A stretch of DNA of 64,000 bases, from positions 62,001 through 126,000 of the forward strand of contig CAZLQZ010000003.1 in NCBI GenBank assembly GCA_964561995.1, given 5' to 3'. Within the stretch, counting starts at the first letter, position 1, and every line of letters begins with the position of its first letter. Shown piece after piece: positions 1 to 7,081 of the stretch. A program made the position numbers and the translations under genes. Under the pieces are notes generated by a model, which was not told the origin of the DNA, searched no databases, and was given only the letters and a program-made list of their open reading frames with translations. The DNA comes from JABIAG01 sp964561995 (GTDB taxonomy: Archaea; Nanobdellota; Nanobdellia; Woesearchaeales; JABIAG01).

Positions 1-1258
1 AAACTTCTTTACAAGGTTGTCTATTACAATCTATTGGTGAATATTCAGAAAATCCAGTGATATCAGCAAAAACAAAACTATTATTGTAATCGACATCTGT
101 AATTAAAGGACGCCATTCGTAATCTGATAAAGGTCCACGATATAATATTCCCATAGGTCCTAAATTAGGAATCTTATCATCATCCCAATAAATTGCTAAA
201 CGTTGTGGAAAAACATTGCCCGTTGAATCTGTAAACTTGGTACCATCTGGACCAAATTGATAAATTGGATAATTCAAATACCAAGTTATATTTTCTTTTA
301 TTTTTGGACCAGGTTTAAGTCCACCTTTTATTGTATATTCCACATGAGATATAACTTCCCTTGTGGAATTTTTATCATATTCTTGCCATACTTCTAAAAA
401 ATTACTATCAACATTTACTCCCCTTTGTAAAAATAATTGAGCCATTCTATCGGGACTGTAAACAACAAAAGTCATAAAAAAGTCTAAAGCTTCAGGAGAT
501 ACATCGACAGTTCTTTTCAAATAACTTCTATTCAAATTAGTTGCAAAATTAAAAATATATTTATTATTTTGTTCAAGTTCTACATCATCAATAACAGTAA
601 ATAACAAATTATTTTCATCATTTAAAGTATAATTAATTTTAAAATCCCTTGAATCTACTAGTTGGAAAGGTTGCCTATAATCAAAAGAAGGAATAAAATG
701 TGCATTAACCATTTCTCTTGCTCTTTCATATACTCTTCTATATCTAACATTTAAAACATTTTCAAAACTATCAATTGTTTTTTGCTTATCTTGTTGAGTT
801 ACTTTTAAGGGATAATTTAATTTTATTATTACTTCTTCGGCAGAATAATCTATTGTTGAATTAGCACTTCCAGTTTCAACATTATAACCTACAAAAGAAC
901 TATAATCTACACAATTTTCAAAATTATTATTAAACCAAATTTGGAATTCATCAATTGATGAATTTAATATTGGCATAACATTAGCATATTGATAAATCCA
1001 ATATGAAGTGCCGTTAACTTCCAAAACACCAGGAACATCAATATAATTACCATTTTTACCCAACAAATCTAGCCCTTCTCTACCGACTTTACTGATACAA
1101 TTATCAATCATAAACTCAATTCCCCTTGCATCTACTTCTCCTTTGAAAACTACTTTGTCATCATTATTAACTAAAGCCACATAAAAAACTAATCCAGCTA
1201 CAACTAACAAAATCAATCCCATGATTATAAACAATGTTACTTGTGCTTTATTTTTCAT
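1..1258 (-). CDS. Membrane-anchored extracellular protein with pilin-like N-terminus (3' truncated by window edge)
   Basis: An open frame runs on the minus strand from an ATG at 1258 off the left edge, giving 419 codons with no stop. The protein begins MKNKAQVTLFIIMG followed by a hydrophobic stretch to about residue 28. A charged head, then [AG]-Q, then a hydrophobic run resembles archaeal class III (pilin-type) signal sequences. The rest is a hydrophilic extracellular-looking domain with scattered Cys and many Asn/Tyr and no family I recognise. It overlaps the 3' end of the upstream regulator gene by 11 bp, so the two are probably co-transcribed. The C-terminus is unknown because it lies outside the window. 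Confidence 0.8.
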   Translation of the reverse strand, partial: MKNKAQVTLFIIMGLILLVVAGLVFYVALVNNDDKVVFKGEVDARGIEFMIDNCISKVGREGLDLLGKNGNYIDVPGVLEVNGTSYWIYQYANVMPILNSSIDEFQIWFNNNFENCVDYSSFVGYNVETGSANSTIDYSAEEVIIKLNYPLKVTQQDKQKTIDSFENVLNVRYRRVYERAREMVNAHFIPSFDYRQPFQLVDSRDFKINYTLNDENNLLFTVIDDVELEQNNKYIFNFATNLNRSYLKRTVDVSPEALDFFMTFVVYSPDRMAQLFLQRGVNVDSNFLEVWQEYDKNSTREVISHVEYTIKGGLKPGPKIKENITWYLNYPIYQFGPDGTKFTDSTGNVFPQRLAIYWDDDKIPNLGPMGILYRGPLSDYEWRPLITDVDYNNSFVFADITGFSEYSPIDCNRQPCKEV

Positions 1259-1508
1259 TTTTTATAGTTATTATATGTTTTACAAACAAATGATTTTTAT
1301 TCAATGAATAGAGATTAGTAGGTCCTATTTTTCTAACAAAAAGAATTTTATTTTTAACAAGTAATTTCAACCATTTTACGGCGGTGGCTTTAGCCAAACT
1401 TACTTTTTTAATTAACTCAACTTGAGAAAATTCTCCAGAATTATCTAGAAAAAACAATACAAGATCCATAACTTTTTTATTACCTAAAAGTTCAATTGAT
1501 TGAACCAA
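1248..1508 (-). CDS. Small winged-helix transcriptional regulator
   Basis: An 86-residue protein that is almost entirely one winged-helix DNA-binding domain (helices about residues 6-20, 26-34 and 38-52, then a basic wing). It resembles ArsR/MarR-type single-domain archaeal regulators. The only in-frame start giving the full fold is TTG at 1508, because a stop codon lies two codons upstream; an internal ATG at 1469 would delete helix 1. Two copies of the palindrome GTTCAA-N4-TTGAAC occur at its own promoter, one over the first codons, so autoregulation is likely. Its 3' end overlaps the anchored-protein gene, which may be its regulated partner. Confidence 0.75.
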   Translation of the reverse strand: MVQSIELLGNKKVMDLVLFFLDNSGEFSQVELIKKVSLAKATAVKWLKLLVKNKILFVRKIGPTNLYSLNKNHLFVKHIITIKNEK

Positions 1509-1608
1509 CCATTACACCCATTTATTCCTTTAAGTTCATTTGAATAAAACAAAAACAATAAACAAACAAACCAATTAGTTCAAACAATTGAACCAACAAT
1601 ATTTAAAT
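1490..1608 (-). promoter_or_regulatory. Promoter with two identical-architecture palindromic operators
   Basis: A TATA-like ATTTAAAT lies at 1601-1608. Directly downstream, between it and the expected transcription start near 1577, is the palindrome GTTCAA-N4-TTGAAC at 1578-1593. The same palindrome with a different 4-nt centre recurs at 1490-1505, covering the first codons of the regulator. A weaker TTCA-N2-TGAA lies between them at 1535-1544. The centres of the two strong sites are 88 bp apart. This is consistent with autorepression, possibly with looping; the binding protein is inferred. Confidence 0.6.
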
Positions 1609-1627
1609 GTTTCTATTTAAAATTTAT

Positions 1628-2866
1628 TTAAACCCAAATATGTAAAATTGGAGAAAGTAAAATCAAAAATAAAATTAACCTACCAACATTGGTTGTGATC
1701 AAAAAAGACAATCTAAATAACCAAACTAAAATATTTAAAACAAAAGAATTGATATTTTTGGGTTTAGTTACTAAATTAAAAGCATTGTACTTGTACCATT
1801 TAAAAGAAACTATTTTTCCCTCTTTTTTATAATCTTCATACATTTGTGTACCAGGAAATGGTGTTAAAACTGAAAATAAACTTAAGTTCAAATTTGCTTT
1901 GAAAGTGAAAACGAACAATTCCCATAATGACTTGTAAGTATCTTCATCAAAACCAAACATGAATGTACCTCGAATTTTTATCTTTCTTTTCTTGATTCGT
2001 TTAATTAACTCTAAATAATCAAGATACATGTTTAACTTACCAGGATTATTAGCAATTACTTTTTCATTAATAGTTTCAAAACCAACATGTAACCTATAAC
2101 AACCTGATTTTTTAGCCAAATCAAGTAAACTTTCATCTTTTGCAATATCTATAGAACATAATGCTTCCCACCTTATTTTCAAAGGAATTAAAGCTTTAAA
2201 CAAAGCTCTGGCATAAGAAACATTTGCAAAAATATTATTATCATTAAATAAAAGTCCATACTTTCTAAAACCTTTAATTGATTTGACTTCTTCAATAACT
2301 TTTTCAATAGGGACATGACGAATATTTCCTTCATAAAGTTTAGGAATCATACAGAATTTACATTTGAATTTACAACCACGAGTTGTTTGGATTGTATTTT
2401 GTTTTTTATTATCACTTAAATTCAAAAAACCTTCATGATAATATTTCCAAAAATCATCAACAGCTTCGCCGTAATAAATTTGTTTTAAACAGTCATTTTC
2501 ATAATCTTCAATAATTTGTTTCCAAATACTTTCAACTTCCCCAATAATTACAGAATCACAATATCTTAATGCTTCTTTAACATTAAACATAACGTGACAT
2601 CCGCCCATAATTACTTTTGCACCTTTCTTTTTAAACTTATTAGCATGTTCATAAGCACGATACACATTAGAAGTAAAAGAAGTAATTCCAACTAATGCTT
2701 TTTCATACTTAACAAAGAAGGGTTGATTATAAACTTTAATTTCATAACCAGGAGTCATAGATTCCAGTTCAGCAAATACGGGAGGATAACCAAATTTGAA
2801 AAACTTTCCAATTAACCCCGAAAGCGTTCCTCCAAAAGCAGGATTAACTAAAATTAATTTTTTCAT
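1628..2866 (-). CDS. B12-binding-domain / radical SAM protein
   Basis: The 412-residue protein has an N-terminal cobalamin-binding-like Rossmann domain (about 1-145, with NPA near residue 8 and a GG motif at 88-89) and a radical SAM barrel. The [4Fe-4S]-binding cysteines are C165, C169 and C172 in CxxxCxxC. The C-terminal 40 residues are strongly hydrophobic and may tether it to the membrane. Such enzymes carry out radical methylation or other modifications of lipids and cofactors; the substrate here cannot be told. It is transcribed alone on the minus strand, 22 bp downstream of the HEPN gene's stop codon, so it could be read through from the toxin-antitoxin promoter. Family assignment is firm, substrate unknown. 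Confidence 0.88.
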   Translation of the reverse strand: MKKLILVNPAFGGTLSGLIGKFFKFGYPPVFAELESMTPGYEIKVYNQPFFVKYEKALVGITSFTSNVYRAYEHANKFKKKGAKVIMGGCHVMFNVKEALRYCDSVIIGEVESIWKQIIEDYENDCLKQIYYGEAVDDFWKYYHEGFLNLSDNKKQNTIQTTRGCKFKCKFCMIPKLYEGNIRHVPIEKVIEEVKSIKGFRKYGLLFNDNNIFANVSYARALFKALIPLKIRWEALCSIDIAKDESLLDLAKKSGCYRLHVGFETINEKVIANNPGKLNMYLDYLELIKRIKKRKIKIRGTFMFGFDEDTYKSLWELFVFTFKANLNLSLFSVLTPFPGTQMYEDYKKEGKIVSFKWYKYNAFNLVTKPKNINSFVLNILVWLFRLSFLITTNVGRLILFLILLSPILHIWV

Positions 2867-2888
2867 AAATTATAAAAGATTTAAGGAT

Positions 2889-3293
2889 TTATAAAGTCTT
2901 TTTGTTATTAATTAAATCAATTAATGTTTTAATAATATTTTCTATTTTTTCAATGTTTTGAATGACATAATTGGATTTGATCATAAAACCCTCATAAGAA
3001 ATTCTATTTCGATAATCTCGCATATCTTGAAGAAAATATTTTATTTGAAGTTCAAAATTATATTTTTCACAAACATAGTCGATTAATTCTTTATGTGCTC
3101 CTTCTCCTTTGATTTTAACTCCCTCTAAAGAAATCAAAGACTCCATCAATTCATGCAAAACATCATAATAATCTTTAATAGTATTAGTAGGATATTTTTC
3201 TAAGTTTGTTTCATTCAATCTTTCAAGAGTAATTTTTGCCATATTTAACAAAGATACTGCCTTTTTCTGATCAACATTAACAAATAATTTCAT
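2889..3293 (-). CDS. HEPN-domain protein, putative toxin of a HEPN/MNT pair
   Basis: A 134-residue all-helical protein. Its gene overlaps the stop codon of the preceding nucleotidyltransferase gene in an ATGA arrangement, the usual order for MNT-HEPN pairs. The signature is at residues 92-103 (RDYRNRISYEGF). HEPN toxins of the HepT type usually have R-x(4-6)-H as the RNase site, but here the histidine position is Tyr (R95 N96...Y100). It may therefore be a weakened RNase, a substrate-binding variant, or a partner that is AMPylated by the MNT protein. Family membership is inferred from motif, size and gene pairing. Confidence 0.7.
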   Translation of the reverse strand: MKLFVNVDQKKAVSLLNMAKITLERLNETNLEKYPTNTIKDYYDVLHELMESLISLEGVKIKGEGAHKELIDYVCEKYNFELQIKYFLQDMRDYRNRISYEGFMIKSNYVIQNIEKIENIIKTLIDLINNKKTL

Positions 3294-3829
3294 TTAAAAC
3301 CTTCCAAGAATCCACTTAAAACAATACCATTAATAATATTGTTTTTTAAATCATTAGAAAAATCTTTAAAATTAAATTTAAAATGTAATTGTATTTTTCT
3401 ATTAAGTTTTTTTTCAAATTTTATTAAATTTAATTCTTTTTTTTGACAACAAACAAATAAATCAATGTCACTATCTTCAATATCTTCGCCCCTTGAATAA
3501 CTACCAAATAAAACAATTGAACTAGGCATCAAATCATCATTTAAAAAATCAATTAAACCTATTTCGATTAAAGAATTTATATTTTTTAATTTTTTATATA
3601 ATTTATATTGATTATTACTTAAATTTGCTTCATATAAAGGAAAAATTCTTTTTCCCTTTTTTTCAAAAGAAACTTTTATTAAATTATTTTTAACTAATTC
3701 ATCTAAATGTTTTTTTACAGAAGTGTGCGCAATTTTTATGTTTCTACTTATTTCAATAAGATAATGTTTTTTTGTAGGTTCTTTAAAAAAAACATCTAAA
3801 ACCGACAAAATACTACTTTTTTGTAACAT
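3290..3829 (-). CDS. Winged-helix + minimal nucleotidyltransferase (MntA-like antitoxin)
   Basis: About 179 residues from the ATG at 3829; a TTG nine nt upstream is possible but lacks support. Roughly residues 5-60 form a winged-helix DNA-binding domain. They are followed by a DNA polymerase beta-fold minimal nucleotidyltransferase with GSYSRG and the metal-binding SDIDL about six residues further on. MNT antitoxins neutralise HEPN toxins by adding AMP groups to a tyrosine next to the active site. The fused HTH would allow direct autorepression at the palindrome around its TATA box. The transcript is expected to start at or next to the ATG, making it leaderless. It overlaps the HEPN gene by 4 bp. 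Confidence 0.8.
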   Translation of the reverse strand: MLQKSSILSVLDVFFKEPTKKHYLIEISRNIKIAHTSVKKHLDELVKNNLIKVSFEKKGKRIFPLYEANLSNNQYKLYKKLKNINSLIEIGLIDFLNDDLMPSSIVLFGSYSRGEDIEDSDIDLFVCCQKKELNLIKFEKKLNRKIQLHFKFNFKDFSNDLKNNIINGIVLSGFLEGFK

Positions 3830-3841
3830 ATATGACAATAA

Positions 3842-3872
3842 TGTGACATAAGTTTATAAAACTTGTGTTACA
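3842..3872 (-). promoter_or_regulatory. Inverted repeat centred on the TATA box of the MNT/HEPN operon
   Basis: Arms of 14 bp at 3842-3855 and 3859-3872 match with two mismatches around a 3-nt centre. The inner part, TTTATAAA, is the TATA box. The start codon at 3829 lies about 27 nt from the TATA centre, which fits a leaderless transcript. A half-site copy, ACAAGTTTATA, occurs again at 3890-3900. A regulator bound here would exclude TBP directly. Confidence 0.6.
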
Positions 3873-3952
3873 AAAAAATAACATATAATACAAGTTTATA
3901 ACATATAGATAAATGCACAACATTTAAATACCAAAACTCTAGAAGAATAATC

Positions 3953-4109
3953 ATGACAATGGTTCACTCTAAATGTAAGATTTGTTTTAATCCAATTAGA
4001 GCGAGCTATCTGTTTTGTTAAAGCAACATCAGGAGCTTTAACTGAACAGACAAATTCTGAAATGATGTTAAGGCCCTTGGAGGTGAAAAATGCGTTGCAC
4101 AATATGTGA
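3953..4109 (+). pseudogene. Small Cys-containing protein gene with an apparent frameshift
   Basis: A TATA-like TTTAAATA at 3922-3929 predicts transcription starting near the ATG at 3953. That frame reads 22 codons, including the zinc-knuckle-like CKIC followed by NPIRASYLFC, and stops at 4019. The +1 frame continues openly from about 4011 to a TGA at 4107-4109, ending ...PLEVKNALHNM and overlapping the next gene. The shift falls at a TTTT run, so one extra T would explain it. It could be a real pseudogene, a programmed shift or an assembly error. No function is assigned. Confidence 0.4.
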
Positions 4110-4386
4110 TGAAGGAATCACAAACCCAATATGTATCGAGTGCCTTGGAAAGGAAATAGAACAATGGTTAGTTGAAACAAAGCCAGTATTAATTAATGAT
4201 TTAAAAGAGATTATGGCTTTTTATAATTCAATGGGACCAATATCTAACTGTATCATATGTAAACGGGATATGGGTGTTTGCAGACATTGTTTTACTAAAG
4301 AAGTATTTAATCTAATTCAGGAAAACAACCCTAAATTAGAAGAAGACTTCTTAAGACAATTCAATTATGAATTAATAGGATATTAA
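4090..4386 (+). CDS. Small protein with two zinc-binding Cys clusters, conserved archaeal hypothetical
   Basis: A 98-residue protein with two four-Cys sites: C3, C6, C15, C18 near the N-terminus, and C54, C57, C64, C67 in the middle. They are separated by a helical segment. This spacing indicates two treble-clef or ribbon zinc sites, typical of proteins that contact nucleic acid or other proteins, but the function is unknown. A GGAGGTG ribosome binding site at 4077-4083 lies directly before the ATG, inside the tail of the upstream frameshifted small gene, so the two were probably translated together. The 3' end is 1 bp from the convergent iscU gene. Confidence 0.75.
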   Translation: MRCTICDEGITNPICIECLGKEIEQWLVETKPVLINDLKEIMAFYNSMGPISNCIICKRDMGVCRHCFTKEVFNLIQENNPKLEEDFLRQFNYELIGY

Positions 4387-4387
4387 T

Positions 4388-4762
4388 TTAAATCCTAAAA
4401 ATTTTATTTTTATATTCTTTTATTGCTTTTTTAAGAGCTTCTTGAGCTAATACAGAACAATGAACTTTCACTTGTGGAACATCGCCCATCACTTTTAAAA
4501 CATCTTCACTAGTTATTTTTTCTGCATCCTCAAGAGTTTTTCCTTTAGCAATTTCACACAAATAATCTGATGATGCTAATGCTGCAACACAACCAAAAGT
4601 TTCAAAAGAAACATCAACAAGAATATTATTTTCAACTTTAATGTAAACTTTCATTACATCTCCACATTTCATATTTCCCACTTCTCCAACAGCAGAAGCA
4701 TTTTCCATTTTACCAGAAAATTTAGGGTTTTTAAAACGGTCCATTACTTTTTCTGAGTACAT
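4388..4762 (-). CDS. iscU: Iron-sulfur cluster scaffold protein IscU/NifU N-terminal type
   Basis: A 124-residue scaffold on which [2Fe-2S]/[4Fe-4S] clusters are assembled from sulfur supplied by the cysteine desulfurase encoded just upstream. The three ligand cysteines are present as C33 (with D35), C58, and C102 preceded by H101. Length and motifs match the single-domain IscU/NifU family. It is the last gene of a three-gene leftward operon (Fe-S regulator, iscS, iscU) and starts 2 bp after the iscS stop codon. No chaperone genes (hscA/hscB) are adjacent. Confidence 0.93.
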   Translation of the reverse strand: MYSEKVMDRFKNPKFSGKMENASAVGEVGNMKCGDVMKVYIKVENNILVDVSFETFGCVAALASSDYLCEIAKGKTLEDAEKITSEDVLKVMGDVPQVKVHCSVLAQEALKKAIKEYKNKIFRI

Positions 4763-4764
4763 TT

Positions 4765-5880
4765 TTATTTTATTGGACTTAAAGTCCTTAACCTCTCAAT
4801 TATTTCTTTTAATTTTTCAACACAATAATCTATTTCTTCTTTTGTAGTATATTTAGATAATGTAAATCTTATACTTCCATGAGCAGTCCCATGATTTAAT
4901 CCAATCGCTAATAAAACGTGAGAAGCATCTAAAGATTTAGAGCTACATGCAGAACCAGTAGATACCATTATGCCATCTAAATCTAAACTCATCAAAATAC
5001 TTTCACCTTCAATTTTTAAAAATGAAAAATTAACATTATTACATAGTCTTTTAGTTTTTGAACCGTTAAATCTAACATAATCAATTTCTTTCTCAATTTT
5101 TTCAATTAAATAATTCCTTAAATTTTTGATTTTTTCAACATCAATTTTTAAACTAACTGCTTTACCAAAACCAACAATTCCTGGAACATTTTCAGTACCA
5201 GATCTTTTACCAAATTCTTGTCCGCCACCAATTAAAAGAGGTTTTAATTTAACTTTTTTAGATGCATATAAAGCTCCAACACCCTTTGGACCGTGGATTT
5301 TATGCGAAGAAAAACTGGCTAAATCCAATCCAATTTCTTTAACATCAATTTCTTCTTTTTTAAAAGACTGAACACAATCTGAATGAAATAAAACATCTTT
5401 ACAAATTTCTCCAATTTCTTTTAAATCTTGAACAGTACCAATTTCATTATTTCCGTGAATTATAGAAACAAGTTTAGTGTTTTCTTTAATTGAATCTTTT
5501 AATTGCTCTAAATCAACAAAACCTTCTTTATCAACCTTCAAAAAAGTAACTTCTACACCTTTTTTTTCTAATTCTTTAGATAAAATATGAATAGAGTGGT
5601 GCTCTATAATAGTTGTAATGAAATGATCCCCTTTTTCTAATAAATTCAAAACCAAATTGTTAGATTCAGTCCCACCAGAGGTAAAAATTATTTCATCAGA
5701 AGAACAATTAATTTCGTTTGCAATTAAATCTCTTGCTTCATCAAGTAATTCAGATGCTTTTCTTCCATACTGATGTAAAGAAGAAGGATTACCATAATTT
5801 TCTAAAAAAACTTTTTGAATTTCTTTAACAACTTGCTCATCAACTTTAGTTGTTGCCCCATTATCAAGATAAACATACAT
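4765..5880 (-). CDS. iscS: Cysteine desulfurase (IscS/NifS)
   Basis: A PLP-dependent class V aminotransferase-fold enzyme that takes sulfur from cysteine and passes it to IscU. The PLP lysine is in SSHKIHG (about residue 194 from the chosen start), the PLP-contacting HSDCVQ motif is present, and the catalytic Cys lies in GSACSS (about residue 312). I prefer the ATG at 5880, because the GTGAGG at 5890-5895 then serves as the ribosome binding site. A GTG at 5895 would add five residues. The gene overlaps the 3' end of the upstream regulator by 17 bp, indicating translational coupling in the Fe-S operon. Confidence 0.93.
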   Translation of the reverse strand: MYVYLDNGATTKVDEQVVKEIQKVFLENYGNPSSLHQYGRKASELLDEARDLIANEINCSSDEIIFTSGGTESNNLVLNLLEKGDHFITTIIEHHSIHILSKELEKKGVEVTFLKVDKEGFVDLEQLKDSIKENTKLVSIIHGNNEIGTVQDLKEIGEICKDVLFHSDCVQSFKKEEIDVKEIGLDLASFSSHKIHGPKGVGALYASKKVKLKPLLIGGGQEFGKRSGTENVPGIVGFGKAVSLKIDVEKIKNLRNYLIEKIEKEIDYVRFNGSKTKRLCNNVNFSFLKIEGESILMSLDLDGIMVSTGSACSSKSLDASHVLLAIGLNHGTAHGSIRFTLSKYTTKEEIDYCVEKLKEIIERLRTLSPIK

Positions 5881-6214
5881 TTTTACATACCTCACAATCT
5901 TCAGGAATAATACTATTTTCAGTATAAATTTTACAAATTTTTCTTTCTGATTTTAATTTTTGAATGAGTTTTTGAATTTCAGTTAGATAATTATTACCTT
6001 TCATTATATTTTCACAAGTATCTTTAACCAATTCTTTACTTAAAATAAACTGTTTTCCTCTTTTACCGGACAAGTATTGAGAAACTGCAGATTTGGTTAA
6101 ATGAAGGATATCCGCAATTTTTTTTTGATTTTCACCTTTTTCAAGCATAAGTTTAACTAATTCTCTTCTAATAGCTGGAATTAAATAATATGTTTCAATC
6201 TCTTGGCTAATCAC
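5864..6214 (-). CDS. XRE-type regulator with C-terminal Fe-S/metal-sensing Cys cluster
   Basis: A 116-residue protein of the archaeal HTH family with a Cys-rich tail (COG2522-like). The HTH is about residues 15-52, with the recognition helix in TKSAVSQYLSGKRG. Four cysteines, C94, C107, C110 and C114, form a C-x12-C-x2-C-x3-C cluster suited to an Fe-S cluster or metal ion. It starts at a GTG at 6214 and heads the operon with iscS and iscU. A perfect 21-bp palindrome lies just upstream. I infer that it represses its own operon when clusters are plentiful; the ligand is not shown by sequence. Confidence 0.8.
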   Translation of the reverse strand: MISQEIETYYLIPAIRRELVKLMLEKGENQKKIADILHLTKSAVSQYLSGKRGKQFILSKELVKDTCENIMKGNNYLTEIQKLIQKLKSERKICKIYTENSIIPEDCEVCKNVCLS

Positions 6215-6218
6215 ATAG

Positions 6219-6247
6219 ATAGTTAACGGCGTTAACTATATAAATAT
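6219..6247 (-). promoter_or_regulatory. TATA box and perfect 21-bp palindromic operator of the isc operon
   Basis: The operator spans 6219-6239: two perfect 10-bp arms (ATAGTTAACG and its complement) around a single central G. On the minus strand it directly follows and touches the TATA element TTTATATAG (about 6238-6246). The GTG start at 6214 is about 27-30 nt from the TATA box, so the transcript should be almost leaderless. A protein bound here would block both TBP and the start site. Confidence 0.75.
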
Positions 6248-6252
6248 TGCTA

Positions 6253-6360
6253 TTTTCCACATGAAACAAAGGGGTAAAAAAATAACCACCAAGTATAAAA
6301 TTAGTGAATTTTAAGGGCTCAAGCCCCGTAATTATGCTTTTCCAGTGGAAATGAAGGGGC
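6253..6360 (+). other. Two tandem origin-recognition-box-like elements between the isc operon and tbp
   Basis: Two 23-bp elements in the same orientation lie at 6253-6275 and 6338-6360, 85 bp apart. They share TTTTCCA, then GAAA, then AAGGGG. The second reads TTTTCCAGTGGAAATGAAGG plus GGC. This matches the known archaeal ORB/mini-ORB pattern: a TTCCAGTGGAAA-type dyad followed by a G-string, the Orc1/Cdc6 binding site. The intervening sequence contains GGGCT-CA-AGCCC at 6315-6326. This may be a replication origin or an Orc1-controlled promoter region. Confidence 0.6.
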
Positions 6361-6447
6361 ACATAGAACTCAAAAAGATAAAGATTTATAAATAAAAGCC
6401 TTTATAAATAAGTATACGCTGCTTTATAAAAGAGGTACCTAAAAAAA

Positions 6448-7005
6448 ATGGCTAAAAAAACAAATGAAGGTAAAAAAGAACTTGCTATCGTTAATATTGT
6501 TGTATCTACAAGTTTAGAACATGATATACCTTTAGAAAGAATGGCTGCAACATTAAGCAACACAGAATATAATCCTGAACAATTTCCTGGATTAGTAATT
6601 AGAATCAAAGATCCTAAAACTAGTGCTTTAATATTCTCAAGTGGTAAAGTCGTTTGTACTGGTGCTAGAACAATGGATAAAGTTGCTGAATCCATCAAAA
6701 AGATTATCAAAAGTTTAGAAAAGATTAATGTTAAAATCAAAATAGATCCAGTAATTACAATTCAAAATATTGTAGCTTCCGGTAGTGTCGGAATGGATTT
6801 AAATTTAAATATTCTAGCAATGAAATTAGACAACACAGAATATGAACCAGAACAATTCCCTGGATTAGTATATAAACTTCCAGCTGCAAAAGCAACATTC
6901 TTATTGTTTAGTAATGGTAAAATTGTTTGTACTGGTACTAAATCAGAAGATGAAGTTAATAATGCATTAGAATTGTTAATTGGTAAACTTAAAAAAGTAA
7001 TGTAA
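6448..7005 (+). CDS. tbp: TATA-box-binding protein
   Basis: A 185-residue general transcription factor that binds archaeal TATA boxes and recruits TFB and RNA polymerase. The two-fold TBP saddle is obvious: residues about 10-95 and 100-183 are repeats of each other. Each carries an N-T-E-Y-x-P-E-Q-F-P-G-L-V block followed by a GK-[IV]-V-C-T-G strand. The length is normal for an archaeal TBP. Its own TATA-like TTTATAAATAA lies near 6399-6409 and a GAGGT is 12 nt before the ATG. The gap upstream also holds two ORB-like sites. Confidence 0.97.
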   Translation: MAKKTNEGKKELAIVNIVVSTSLEHDIPLERMAATLSNTEYNPEQFPGLVIRIKDPKTSALIFSSGKVVCTGARTMDKVAESIKKIIKSLEKINVKIKIDPVITIQNIVASGSVGMDLNLNILAMKLDNTEYEPEQFPGLVYKLPAAKATFLLFSNGKIVCTGTKSEDEVNNALELLIGKLKKVM

Positions 7006-7081
7006 ATTTTTTTTAACTTATATTATGCCAGAAAAATTTTATTTCTGAGCATTTGAAATTTAATTGGGGGGGAATTTTATT

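Noticed and set aside
6215..6447. tRNA or other stable RNA gene in the isc-tbp gap
   Set aside because: No cloverleaf arms or T-loop-like GTTCGA; the GC-richer stretches are explained by the ORB-like sites and a 5-bp dyad.
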